From JBQLZQ01 sp052168355 (GTDB lineage: Bacteria; Pseudomonadota; Alphaproteobacteria; DSM-16000; Inquilinaceae), in assembly GCA_052168355.1 (NCBI GenBank), contig JBQLZQ010000056.1:1-64000 (forward strand): a DNA stretch of 64,000 nt. Direction: 5' to 3'. The position numbers were made by a program, and so were the translations under genes. The notes below the pieces were generated by a model. That model ran no database searches and had not been told where the DNA came from. It saw nothing but the letters and a program-made list of their open reading frames with translations. Of the stretch, positions 53,801-60,083 are shown in pieces; position 1 is the first letter of the stretch, and every line of letters starts with the position of its first letter.

Positions 53801-56294
53801 CGCCGAACAGTGCTTCCTCCAGGTTGTTGACCGTGTTCGGGTCGTTGTCCGTATCGAGCGAGATCGGATCGGCCTGGCCGGTGACCGTGCCGCTGTTCGT
53901 CTCGTACTGCCAGATCGGAGTCACGGTGCCGTTGACGCGGTCGATGACGACACGCATGACCATGTCGGCATCGACGCCGTCGAGCAGACCCGGCGCCGCG
54001 ATGGTTTCCGTGACGACGGCCACGTCGTTCAGTTCGATGGTGATCTGGACTTCCGCCTCGCCCGACGCGTTGACGCCGAAATTGAACATGGCGAAGTCGA
54101 ACTGGGTACCGGTGCCGAACTGGATCCCCATCGACTGGCCCGGCTGCGGGGTCGAGCCGGCCCAAGGATTGGACATGTTGGATTCGAGGATGATCCTGTC
54201 CGATTCATCGTCGAAATTGACGCCGGCCTGCAGCGCATAAGTGGCGCTGTTGCCCGTCCCGACCGCGCTGCCGCTCCCGACCGCGTCGAATTCGATCTGC
54301 AGCTTGCCGGCGATGCCACCCTCGAGGATCCCGCCCTTCACGACGCCCGAGGCATTGGTGAAGAACTCGGTGTCATAGTTCACCTGATGGCCGGTGAACC
54401 CAAGCGCGAAACCTTGCAGCCCGTTGGGCGGCGGAAGCTCGGTTTCCATCGTGAACTCGAACACCTCTCCGGCAGCGACCTTGCTGTTGGCGCCGAGGCC
54501 GTTTTCCGCGTCGAGCTGGAACGGGTCGAGATTGTCGGTCAGATCGTCATTGTCGTCGTTGTTGGTTTCCTCGATCGGAATACCCTCGGGAACAAAGGCG
54601 AAGATGTTGTTGCCGCCATGGGCCGCGATCCAGATCGATCCGCCGGGTCCGACGGTAATGTCGAGCGGGTTGGCGCCCGGGCTTGTCTGCCACGCATTGT
54701 TGGCTTCAATGTCCACGCGGTTGAGCGCGGTCGTGCCATCCTCGTTGAACTCGACGCGCAAGATCTGTTCGTCGAAGCCGGTCGCGAACAGATCGCCGTC
54801 GAATTCCTCCATCGACGCCGGATGGATCGCCGGATCGTACTTGAAGATGAAGATGCCGTTGGTCGAGCCGTTATTGAGCACCAGCGCGCCGTCCGGGCTG
54901 TTGCCGCCGGTGGCCGGCTTGAGATAGTGGCCCTCAAGCGGGTCGGGGATAAAGCCGTTCAGCGGATCGTTCACGCCCGCGGGCAGAAAATCCCAGAGCC
55001 CGCGCACATTGTCGCCGGTCGCCGGCAGGTTCGGATCGATGATGAACTCCGGCGCGACCTCGCCGAAATTGTTGGCGCCCGTCTCGATCTCCGGCTTGAG
55101 GTACAAGGGCGTGTCGGGATTGATCCGGCTGGGTCCGGGGCTGCCGTAATAGCCCCCGCGCTCCACCAGGTGCAACTGATCCTGGGCGCCCGGCGACACG
55201 GGCGTGTTGTCTTCGACCACCGGGCGGTTCGTCGCATCGTCCGGGTTGGCGGCTGTGACGGGATTGCCGTCGGCATCCACCGGCGGATCGCCCCAGTTGT
55301 TGTTGGCGCCATTGTCCCAGGTATAGACACGGAAGTTGTCCGGGTTCGGGTTTTCGGCAGACGGCTCGATATACCCGACATCACCGGGTTTCAGTTCGAC
55401 GATTTCGATGTCGTAGGTGTTGCGGAAGCCCGTCGCGAACAGGGAAACCGGACCGCCCGGCTCTAGGTAGGCCTGGTTGTAGCCGTCATTGCCGCCAAAC
55501 GGATTGTCGGCATTCTTCGAGAAGCCGATACCGTCGGCGGAGCTGTTCCGGCTCGGATGATCTAGCCGCTCGATACCCAGAGTCGGAAGATCGTACTTGT
55601 ACTGCTGGCCCTCGGAATCGGTCTTGGTGTCCATCGCCTCGATGGAAGCGACATCGACCTCGATGATTGACGCGGACAGGAAGTACTCCGGCGTGTAGAC
55701 CAGGTTCTGAGACGGCGCGCCGGTGTTGGTAAACCCGCCGACGGCGATCAGCAGCTTCCCCTCCGGCGTAAAGTCCAGGCCATTGACCGAGTGGTTTTCC
55801 TCCGAACGCGGAATGCCGCGCAGCAGGTCGATCTTGTCGACACCCCAGCCGGTGTCGGGGACCGACGCGTCCGCCGGAACCTGCACCGTTACCTTCGAAA
55901 GAACGCCTGAATTGGTATCCAGGTTCTTGTTGTCGACGGTGCTTTCGCCACCGCCGCCAATGCGCGGATCGCTCGACGTCACATAGATCTGGATGTCGCC
56001 ATTGTCGTCGACCACGGCGTTGAAGCCGGTGATCTGACGGTTCGTGACGCTGGTGTTCAGAGCGCCATCGTCATTGTGATTGTTGATCGTCTTGACGATA
56101 TCGGTTTCGAAGACCTTGGTCGCGGAGAAGTTCTTGGTCGCGCCGCTGCCGGTGCTTGTGACGTTCCAGACCGTCAGCGTCCCGTCCTGCTGCGAAGTGA
56201 CCAGAAGGTCCTCGCCGTTCGGCCCCTCCACGAACTGCAGCGAGGTGGGGCTGCTGTACCCGGCGATTACGGCGTCAAAACCAAAGTCGACCAT
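41856..56294 (-). CDS. Giant RTX mosaic protein (4812 residues) secreted by the type I system
   Basis: A probable secreted surface or adhesin-like protein. ATG at 56294 follows a GGAGG site at 56303-56307. There is no N-terminal signal, as expected for type I substrates. Approximate domains: 1-570 sugar-dehydrogenase-like beta-propeller; 588-898 jelly-roll-like block; about 915-1000 cadherin-like; 1002-1185 and 1323-1508 malectin-like (VNAGG openings); 1192-1315, 1631-1745, 2928-3043 and 3044-3152 Calx-beta-like; 1765-2038, 3155-3385 and 3551-3798 further jelly-roll blocks; 2041-2345, 2490-2690, 2830-2926 and 4390-4480 cadherin/He_PIG-like; 2346-2488, 2688-2828 and 4185-4385 CBM-like; 4485-4661 DNRLRE/CBM96-like. 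RTX nonapeptides (GGAGNDTI, GGAGNDTL, GGSGEDTL) are at about 4680-4735, then a C-terminal secretion signal. Numerous carbohydrate-binding folds suggest attachment to polysaccharide; enzymatic activity of the propeller is unproven. Confidence 0.9.
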   Translation of the reverse strand: MVDFGFDAVIAGYSSPTSLQFVEGPNGEDLLVTSQQDGTLTVWNVTSTGSGATKNFSATKVFETDIVKTINNHNDDGALNTSVTNRQITGFNAVVDDNGDIQIYVTSSDPRIGGGGESTVDNKNLDTNSGVLSKVTVQVPADASVPDTGWGVDKIDLLRGIPRSEENHSVNGLDFTPEGKLLIAVGGFTNTGAPSQNLVYTPEYFLSASIIEVDVASIEAMDTKTDSEGQQYKYDLPTLGIERLDHPSRNSSADGIGFSKNADNPFGGNDGYNQAYLEPGGPVSLFATGFRNTYDIEIVELKPGDVGYIEPSAENPNPDNFRVYTWDNGANNNWGDPPVDADGNPVTAANPDDATNRPVVEDNTPVSPGAQDQLHLVERGGYYGSPGPSRINPDTPLYLKPEIETGANNFGEVAPEFIIDPNLPATGDNVRGLWDFLPAGVNDPLNGFIPDPLEGHYLKPATGGNSPDGALVLNNGSTNGIFIFKYDPAIHPASMEEFDGDLFATGFDEQILRVEFNEDGTTALNRVDIEANNAWQTSPGANPLDITVGPGGSIWIAAHGGNNIFAFVPEGIPIEETNNDDNDDLTDNLDPFQLDAENGLGANSKVAAGEVFEFTMETELPPPNGLQGFALGFTGHQVNYDTEFFTNASGVVKGGILEGGIAGKLQIEFDAVGSGSAVGTGNSATYALQAGVNFDDESDRIILESNMSNPWAGSTPQPGQSMGIQFGTGTQFDFAMFNFGVNASGEAEVQITIELNDVAVVTETIAAPGLLDGVDADMVMRVVIDRVNGTVTPIWQYETNSGTVTGQADPISLDTDNDPNTVNNLEEALFGAANGGFLARAKPGTPGEQGDVIFGDLNGGFGVPLGLAVGINGRVDTLGTDPSGTTFAPEFDNLLVAASDASGNFAPITEGENAGTVVLNETLTIDPAALLANDRDLDGGTLSIVEVKDAVGGTVQLVGGQIEFAATSLTAAGFTYVVSDGTTTTEEQASVTVTPPGGDGVVLYRVNAGGPEVAAVDGGPVWKADTLANQSQYLTSLGSNSTFTTGATNEASEILIAGESALSNVDGTVVPEAIFFHERSDNVVDGNVLEYSFDVNPTGTYLINIYYTENWSGITTGGPRQFDVSVNGVIPTEFEDINPYEESASQLGVAHKRSFFVTQQGDSVLDIAFLHNNPAIQNPKVNGIEIIALADPDTDPAASVSDATVTEGGDMIFTVTLDKAVPNDAAEPVTITYEIVPGTAQPGVDYNVAGKTPDVNGIITGSVTVAKGSSDQSIVVQSLDNAVLDGTRGFTVTLTGVTGGEATIGDGQAVGTIQDDETPAVAPGEVVFAVNAGGIGVDGAGYGLGDVDFAADTTASPHPTVNLIGTNGNAGNNTNANAAGQTFTGAAVPDDVFVTERWSNQFGYNIDLPNGDYTVDLYFAETFIQVTGSGLTKGVGDRIFDATIEGQTVIDDIDLYDEGDGVVGNGLGAALVKTIKTFNATVTDGQLNILFDSVGGDGVDNPKISAIVVRAAASDTDTTGPSVSIGTITPPATTDAALVVEVSLTDSESDIDPATIAAGDLQLNLIGGVAASVAADSVTTSGSGGAITATFTFNAPVGGWPNGQINLLAAPGAFADIPGNLSTGDTAGIILDIAAAQTVVGIADAGDVQETGDDGVTTLSFGMTASGGFTGDLTVNVTIDTVAEQRVVSFIAGVGTLTVDVDNDNADNGPETVSVTLDSIVETDVIVDGAAASATGTVTEDDVFDPADIDGDDILNADDPFAFDGTNGDGKKLLPGVSFTQDFNTDTANPFSPEAGFTGIIVNPAFDPPGASATDPYGDRTTEAGVSVAGGSFNVQSSNTDLFASGTPANGSNTIKDNYQSAADVTGVDTFEIVGKAANPFFGTAGPVSFASFGITLGAGGTDDYIKFVLGGSGDGVRIQISQESSLTGVKEENITLASQASPVNPALIKDVVFTLSVDKDAGTVQGTATFLGDGGAELGSIQTALRTIDPAGSFAAALNGLNPLTDGDGGIAYGISITDWGTAASFTGSWDSLSINALDPVPPTAPTVDAGIADQTTAEEAAFSFAVPADAFFDANGDPLTLTATLADGSPLPTWLQFDGTTFTGTPDDPDIGTITVRVTADDSVTGTVFEDFDLEVTPVNDPPTIVGAVGPQAAVEGVASSIDLSALVTVDDVDAGDVATLQARLANAAGALPAGLTLNGTSLEVAATVAPGNYEIELFANDGEADSASTVTFTLTVGPPVNQPPSAVALDNLIASIRADADTTNPTKVADIDVTDDGLGTNVLGLTGEDADLFEIVGTELFLKAGAVLDADANPTLDVGVTAQDDGGGPIVSTSLSLPVRTLPDPITIQAEDLEAKAEETGNTNFFIENSNAAEGGKVIRLPFGQEGELTVDLADFGVVPGTYTLRVAYFDENDGVSTASVTVGGQTFGWTWDEDTPSNIAAITNKRFQQFEVTIPEGQTTFTLFGDSGGAEHLRVDSISLTPIDVSGGDPDNLPPQLIPGSLPDIPATQGQPVSFDLNTAFVDPEETALTFQIVSGPGWLSIDTNGILSGTPEQADVTTDPVTVNLLVTDAGGKSIPASFEVTVANVNDAPTVVGSVDDQPAQVGQAFSFVLPNDLFEDIDVDDVLTITVDGLPDGLTFDPTTNTISGTPLGSGTKTVTVTATDLAGASVELLFNIDVVGSGTVGDPIRIQAEDFDIVSKFFVENQTAADEGQVIRVFKDNSGEASFDLSDLTNPLAPGNYVITVAYFDENDGASSAEVLVDGVSVGTWVFDDDGPGNAAQAGNLRIITFDAVNFAADSEIVIKGTADNFEYLRIDYIELTPIGGDVGNFGPQIADPIEDFTVDQNGDVAIDLLSAFSDPEEDPLTFSVVGPDWLSVNAAGTALVGQPPLPGDYVVTVTATDETGSGAKRAQTFTITVDAIPAEVSVADVAVNEGAGTVDVLFTRTGDPTKEITVTYSVANGTATSGQDFTPPLILTATILAGALTGTATFAVTDDVEVEGDENFTVMIVGATDSDGAVAVAPAADTATVTINDNDAPALIAIADAGETVETGDTGTDTTLSFAVTTDASFSGDLTLTYSLDGGATTPTQVVTFTNGAGTLDIPVANDDVDNGTETVDVTLIGVDDAQFAIDGTAATATGSVSEDDTGVDPNIIVLDFNTDTTNPLNAGFDGLTQSPNPAYVEETGTAVVSGGALRIQTTTGDAGNADTANDNYFLSVDHDDDLSVETKIANPWFGQAAPAPFSQLGLNISLDQDQYLKLTFGNPGAPLEFSFENDGVQAKQTAALPVGVTIGQVKDVILVIDITVDGGQATAVGTARFLDENGNQLGADVVTPTQVLDGVLETAIVTTGTYGVGVTQTNIGAGPSFEAAYDYLKIVKGGVTVVDTAAPTATFAVTPPTDAAAAMTIVVTYADASGIEAATLGASDISVQSGASTVATTITFVGFDATTGQATYTASAPAGGWTEGSYTVVVGAGEVADGSPNANLIAETVSGVVSVDFSGDAGNFAPGGDLDGDTIANNVDPDIDGDGIGNETDVFFFDSANDVDGHGTPLADGQTIRLDFDVDGTPFQNGLTGVMQGTAGGAYDKETGAGVVQNGQLQVATTTGDTGGSNDPQNDYHFGIKRGGGFTVETVMDNPFVGGFTGGFSQAGIAISIDSLDFVKLVFGTSTEIEFSVRNNNVETKAPTDGGFPPGVEFTSFDKIKLEIEINVDATGDATSIGTLTFLDDQGAPLAGVPTKTLTLDLGGAIEAALADPNVPVGVGVTHTHGGGGTPFVASYDYLEVKADGGVVDPGDPNDVLAILNDQNDIVTDQTYADGTVGSAVLRIMQGNNNVESSNFGANSFQVENTGDKKISAIFIDVRDALYGDSVFDPNGQGGDTSAKAWAINTDGGTGGFITGTGYFLPGADPLPNTTGQGLTSNGGFKGALVKFNANDSGGFQKGEIVGFSGDMDPNSLAGLPKGGTDGVDTGAILGWDVGGVSGAELIGSKFIVLFDDGTTASGDIHSDDSQAGSHALATQGGPAPKTVSLTVNGIGDGGTGTYGVVLPTVIVSGDAGDTVRVVLTKGFNPVTNDSSGIADLVAARLADAQADFPASNAVDFQIFDVVIPAGGSIDISNLFDYDDNAGSGENDFNGSDTLPIAFTAAVIDPSNSDLPIGPVSRPIYLENVGGPVVGDPGGSSGPGFFEIIGSGNNARFKVQFEDPNGPGGTDPGSNWTYADAADTGGNQSNFQGTGYYYWGSENGSTAVTQTPIPASFLEYQIFIPEGEGGQYSLRVRSARDTADPGDARNDIWVKINDDAEALLVNTTNAVSNSGFIKLFGNATGAFGFSGTIDSVATTDPNFPAVFDLEPGFHTITFAGRSQGYHVDYFELYKGGAPSTNSSNSVFVATGDTVPFVANPIADQSIAPDDDFTLVVPLSTFNDLDGDPLSFLPPTLPPGLFFNTTTGAFSGKPNAGPGTYTISISVQDDDSNVATAEFDLIVADPTTSGSVVWTAKTASDDLEHLGSLTSPTLEFGENGQSVSIRFTGDGIPAGAVITNAYLEFEALSNKSGALDLEIFLENSLDASPYTTGGQAAGRGVTTSDGVAWNNLPAWQDGQFYQTPNLAALLNDLIQSGGLGSGDALGFRIERTNGTNGTEREAAAAGTAGEAPKLVIEYGSPPAAAASSFAFASFAADASGNDVLDGTDLDDDLAGGAGNDTINGGAGNDTLDGGSGEDTLNGGADDDQLTGGLDADTFVFNQDFGHDTVTDFEAGDVIEIGGRGVTTFAELEALIAEAEADTLVTFDDRNSILLEDVKPDDLQPDDFRFLA

Positions 56295-57152
56295 CTATGT
56301 CCTCCAAACTCCAAGCGTCTAACGCGACGGTTCGAACGCAGGCCAAGTGCCGCGTCCGTGTATTCTCATGTCATCGTGGGAAGGGATGTCCGCACCATCG
56401 GTGCCGCGGCCGACGAGGCCGGCCGCTGTGCAGCCACTTCGGAGAATCCTCAGACCCGGTGCCGGCGGACCGGGACGCCACCGCGACGACTGCGTCGCGA
56501 CCGGCGGTCGCCGGGGCGGCCGACCTGACGCCGGTCCGCCACTGCCGCGCATCGCAAAGGTCCATGTGCACCCACCCTGTTTGTTGCGGACCCGTTTCGG
56601 CCCCCGCGACATCGAGATGGTCGCAGAGCCGTCTTGCGGGCCGTTGCTAACGGAGTCGCCCTCCGTTCGCCGCAATCGTTCAATAGTGACCGGACCTCTG
56701 CGGGCCTTCTTTTTTTTGCGAGGTTGGTTTGTACGACAATTTTTTAAAATTTTCAATAAAACTTTTTATTAATAAACTATAATTTTGTTTATTTACGAAA
56801 GGTCGATTGTCGCAAGAATAATATGGTTAACGCGGGTCTATGGAATTACTCGTCGAGGCCCGGAATTTTTTGAAAAAGGAACGGCAACGTCTCCAGTATA
56901 AAATGATCTCCAGATTTCCCAGGGTATATTTATTCGAAATAATTGAACTATATTAAGTTTTTATGTAATATTATAGAATTTCCATCAGTTATTACTCAGG
57001 AAAGCTTTGCCGCGAGAGGAAAGTTCTCCGTCTGATCCGACCTCCTGATGGCAGCCCGAAATATCTTCGGTCGGCAGGATCCACCGGATCCGGGCGGTAT
57101 GCTGCGGGCCTGACGCGACCGACGCGATGACCGGCCTCCGGTGCGGCGCCGG
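56295..57152. other. 858-base non-coding region upstream of the giant RTX gene, with an AT-rich core
   Basis: No convincing gene. From about 56725 to 57000 base composition drops to roughly one-third G+C in an otherwise very GC-rich window. The core includes a perfect 12-bp palindrome TTTATTAATAAA (56765-56776), long A/T runs and an eight-T tract just left of it (about 56709-56716), after an imperfect GGaCC/GGgCC stem. It should hold the promoter and regulatory sites of the leftward giant gene and is a candidate site for nucleoid-protein silencing. It could also be a scar of transfer. Confidence 0.65.
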
Positions 57153-58526
57153 TTATCGCGCGCCGAAATCGAACGCGGCCAGCGCCCCGCGCGTCGCATC
57201 GACGATCAGATCGGCCTCGCCGCGGGTCAGGCACAGTGGCGGGGCAAACCCGATGATGTCGCTCTGCGGCATCGGCCGGGCGATGACGCCGCGGCGCGCC
57301 ATGTCCGCGGTAAGGCTTGCAACCACCTTGCGGGCGGGATCGAAGCCGCGGCCATCCGCGTCGGCCAGTTCCACCGCCGACAACATGCCGACGCCCCGCA
57401 CCTCGGCCACATGGGGGTGACCGTCGAGCGCGCCGCGAAGCCCGTCCGTCAGGTACGGCCCTACCGCGCCGGCATTCTCCACCATGCCCAGATCGTCGAT
57501 CAGCTTCAGATTGGCGATCCCGGCCGCCGCGCCGATCGGATGAGCCGAATAGGTCCAGCCATGTCCGATCGGCCCGAAGTCATCGGTGCCGCGCATCAGC
57601 ACATCGTACATGGCGTCCGAGACGATGGACCCCGACAGCGGCGCGTAGGCCGATGTCAGCCCCTTGGCGATGGTCATGAGATCGGGCTTCAAGCCGTAAT
57701 AGTCCGATCCGAACATGGTTCCCAGCCGCCCGAACCCGGTCACGACCTCGTCCACGATCAACAGAATGTCATGTTTGGCCAGCACCGCCTGAATGGCGTC
57801 CCAATAGCCCTCGGGCGGCGGAACGATACCACCCGTGCCAAGCACCGGTTCGGCGATGAAGGCGGCGATGGTATCGGCCCCTTCCGCCTCGATCAGCGCC
57901 TCCAGCCTCTCGGCGCACCAGATGGCGTATCGGGGTTCGTCCATCGGCTTGTCGGGCCGGTGCAGATAATAGGGTGCCTCGGTGTGGCAGACCTGATCCA
58001 ACGGCAGTCCGAACTTACGATGGAAAAGCTCCAGACCGGTGAGTGATCCGGTCATCAGCCCCGATCCGTGATAGGCCCGCCAGCGGCTGATGATCTTCTT
58101 CTTATGCGGCCGGCCCAGCACTTCGTTGTAGTACCAGCACAGCTTGACATTGGTTTCGTTGGCGTCGGACCCGCCAAGGCCGAAATAGACCTTCGACATG
58201 TGGGCGGGCGCCCGTTCGATGATCATCTTTGCCAGTTCGATCGAAACCTCGGTCCCGTGCCCCGCATAGGCATGGTAATAGGCAAGCTTGTGGGCCTGCT
58301 CCGCGATTGCCTCGGCGATTTCCGTCCGGCCATAGCCGACATTGACGCAATAGAGGCCGGCAAAGGCGTCGAGCAGGCGGTTGCCGTCCCGGTCCTCGAC
58401 GAACACGCCCGAGCCGCCCGTCATGATCCGCCCCGAGATCTCGCCGCGCGCATGCTGGCCCAGGGCGGTGGCGGGATGGAAGAAATAGGCGCGGTCCCAC
58501 TGGTCGAGCTGATCGTTGGTGCGCAT
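57153..58526 (-). CDS. Class III (omega-) aminotransferase
   Basis: A 457-residue PLP enzyme of the omega-aminotransferase group (beta-alanine/pyruvate, putrescine or taurine type), which moves an amino group from an amine or amino acid to a keto acid. The PLP lysine is Lys288 (LMTIAKGLTSAYAP). Other conserved elements are DAFAGLYCVNVGYGR, GGSDANETNVKLCWYYNE, RWRAYHGSG and VDEVVTGFGR. ATG at 58526 follows an AAAGGA site. It is the last gene of the leftward sugar-importer operon, so it may aminate or deaminate an intermediate made by the aldolase and SDRs. Confidence 0.92.
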   Translation of the reverse strand: MRTNDQLDQWDRAYFFHPATALGQHARGEISGRIMTGGSGVFVEDRDGNRLLDAFAGLYCVNVGYGRTEIAEAIAEQAHKLAYYHAYAGHGTEVSIELAKMIIERAPAHMSKVYFGLGGSDANETNVKLCWYYNEVLGRPHKKKIISRWRAYHGSGLMTGSLTGLELFHRKFGLPLDQVCHTEAPYYLHRPDKPMDEPRYAIWCAERLEALIEAEGADTIAAFIAEPVLGTGGIVPPPEGYWDAIQAVLAKHDILLIVDEVVTGFGRLGTMFGSDYYGLKPDLMTIAKGLTSAYAPLSGSIVSDAMYDVLMRGTDDFGPIGHGWTYSAHPIGAAAGIANLKLIDDLGMVENAGAVGPYLTDGLRGALDGHPHVAEVRGVGMLSAVELADADGRGFDPARKVVASLTADMARRGVIARPMPQSDIIGFAPPLCLTRGEADLIVDATRGALAAFDFGAR

Positions 58527-58561
58527 GGGGTGACGGTTCCTTTCTGGGTCGGCGCCCGATG

Positions 58562-59272
58562 TCAAAGCGTCGATTCGAGGCGGGTGTTTGCAACGATTTC
58601 CGGCACACTGGCCTGATTGGGCAACGTCAGAAGGAAGGCGACGATGTCGGCCACCGTTTCCGGCCGTAACCGATCGCCCTTCGGCGTGACGCCCGGTATG
58701 TCGGCGATCATTTCGGTGTCGATGGCGCCCGGACAGATCGCCGTGGCGCGGACCCCCTGATCCCACCCGGCGAACCGCACGGCGTGGGACATGGCGACCA
58801 GGGCGTGCTTGGTCATCACATAGCCCAGCGACGTCGTGGCGTCGCGATACCGTTTGCCGTCGGTCGAGGCGATGTTGATCACCCGTCCCTGACCCGCCTC
58901 CTTCAGATACGGCAGAGCCGCCCGGATAAGGCGGAACGGCGCCTTGACATTGACAGCCCACAGATCGTCCAGATCGGCTTCCGTACCCCGGTCGAAGCCG
59001 ACCATCTTGAGGATGCCGGCATTGTTGATCAGCGCGTCGAGCCGGCCGAACCGGCCGACGACCTCCTTGGTCCAGCGCTCGTCGTCGCCCGGTGTCATGG
59101 CGTCGAACGCGCAGATCTGAACCCGGTCCCCGTCCTGGTCGGCGAAGGCGGCCCGCGCTTTTTCCGGATCGCGCGCGCCGATCGATACGGCCCACCCGTC
59201 GGCGAGCAGGCGATGGGCGATCCGTGCGCCCAACCCGCGCCCGCCGCCGGAAATCATCGCGACCCTGGTCAC
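58562..59272 (-). CDS. SDR-family oxidoreductase (canonical)
   Basis: A 236-residue short-chain dehydrogenase. The GTG at 59272 lies 1 base after the preceding SDR stop and gives MTRVAMISGGGRGLG, with the GGGRGLG cofactor motif. NNAGIL, Ser in NIASTDGKRYRD and the catalytic YVMTK (Tyr-x3-Lys) are intact, so it should be active. The Arg near the second strand (GARDPEKARA) suggests NADP(H) preference. It pairs with the next SDR and the aldolase; sugar or hydroxy-acid oxidation is the inferred role. Confidence 0.9.
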   Translation of the reverse strand: MTRVAMISGGGRGLGARIAHRLLADGWAVSIGARDPEKARAAFADQDGDRVQICAFDAMTPGDDERWTKEVVGRFGRLDALINNAGILKMVGFDRGTEADLDDLWAVNVKAPFRLIRAALPYLKEAGQGRVINIASTDGKRYRDATTSLGYVMTKHALVAMSHAVRFAGWDQGVRATAICPGAIDTEMIADIPGVTPKGDRLRPETVADIVAFLLTLPNQASVPEIVANTRLESTL

Positions 59273-59273
59273 C

Positions 59274-60056
59274 CTAGAACAGCCCTTGATAGACGCCGCC
59301 GTCATTGACCAGGTTCTGGCCCGACATGAAGCCCGCCTGCGCGCTGCACAGGAACGCGACCAGATCGCCGCACTCGCGTGCATCGGCGAAGCGCCCGGCG
59401 GGGCAGCCCCTGATCCGGTCCTCGACGATGGCCTCGTAGGTCGTGCCGCCGCGCTTGGCATGACCATGGAGATTGGTATGTAGCGCGTCGGTGTCGAACA
59501 GCCCCGGGCAGACCGTGTTGATGGTCACGTTGTGGGGCAGCAGTTCCCGCACCATCGCCGCCGATGCCCCTGATAGCGCAAGGCGGGCCGCGTGGCTGTG
59601 GGCGAACCCGACCTGCGGGAATTTGATGAAGCTCACCGACATGTTGACGATCCGGCCGAATTTTCGCGCGCGCATGCCTGGCGCCACCGCCTGGATCATC
59701 TCCACGCAGGATAGGAAGTGGGCCTCCAGCCAGTAACGCCAACTCTCTCCGTCGATCTTGTCGAACGGGTCGGGCACCTGCCTGACGCCCGGATTGTTGA
59801 CCAGGATATCGGCGTCCGGGCAGGCGGCGATCAGTTCCGCCCGTACGCCGGCATCGCCGAAATCGCCGGCGATGGCGGTCACCTCGACGCCGAACTCATC
59901 GCGAAGCTCGGCCGCCGTTTCGTTCAGCGTAGCCTCCGTCCGGGCATTCAGTGTCAACGCCACGCCCTCCGCCGCGAGGCTTTGGGCACAGGCCTTGCCA
60001 AGGCCCTTGCTGGCCGCGCTGATGATTGCCTTCCGGCCCTTCAAGCCGAGATCCAT
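59274..60056 (-). CDS. SDR-family protein lacking the canonical Tyr-x3-Lys
   Basis: A 260-residue Rossmann-fold protein with a recognisable cofactor region (SAASKGLGKACAQ) and VNNPGV in place of NNAG. At the active site, where a canonical SDR has Y-x-x-x-K, it reads FAHSHAARLALSGA, so Tyr and Lys are replaced. This resembles a divergent SDR branch with LSNAxRAG-type sequences at this point. The catalytic mechanism therefore differs or the protein is non-enzymatic. It lies between the DHDPS-family gene and the intact SDR, with small gaps. Confidence 0.88.
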   Translation of the reverse strand: MDLGLKGRKAIISAASKGLGKACAQSLAAEGVALTLNARTEATLNETAAELRDEFGVEVTAIAGDFGDAGVRAELIAACPDADILVNNPGVRQVPDPFDKIDGESWRYWLEAHFLSCVEMIQAVAPGMRARKFGRIVNMSVSFIKFPQVGFAHSHAARLALSGASAAMVRELLPHNVTINTVCPGLFDTDALHTNLHGHAKRGGTTYEAIVEDRIRGCPAGRFADARECGDLVAFLCSAQAGFMSGQNLVNDGGVYQGLF

Positions 60057-60083
60057 GTGCGCTCTCCCTGAGTTCGGTCGTCG

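Noticed and set aside
53427..55466. Antisense open frame of 679 codons in the giant gene
   Set aside because: Shadow of the sense gene; no recognisable fold.
56319..56756. 145-codon frame just upstream of the giant gene
   Set aside because: Basic and low in complexity with no family; overlapping frames on both strands of the same stretch are open, so it is likely chance.
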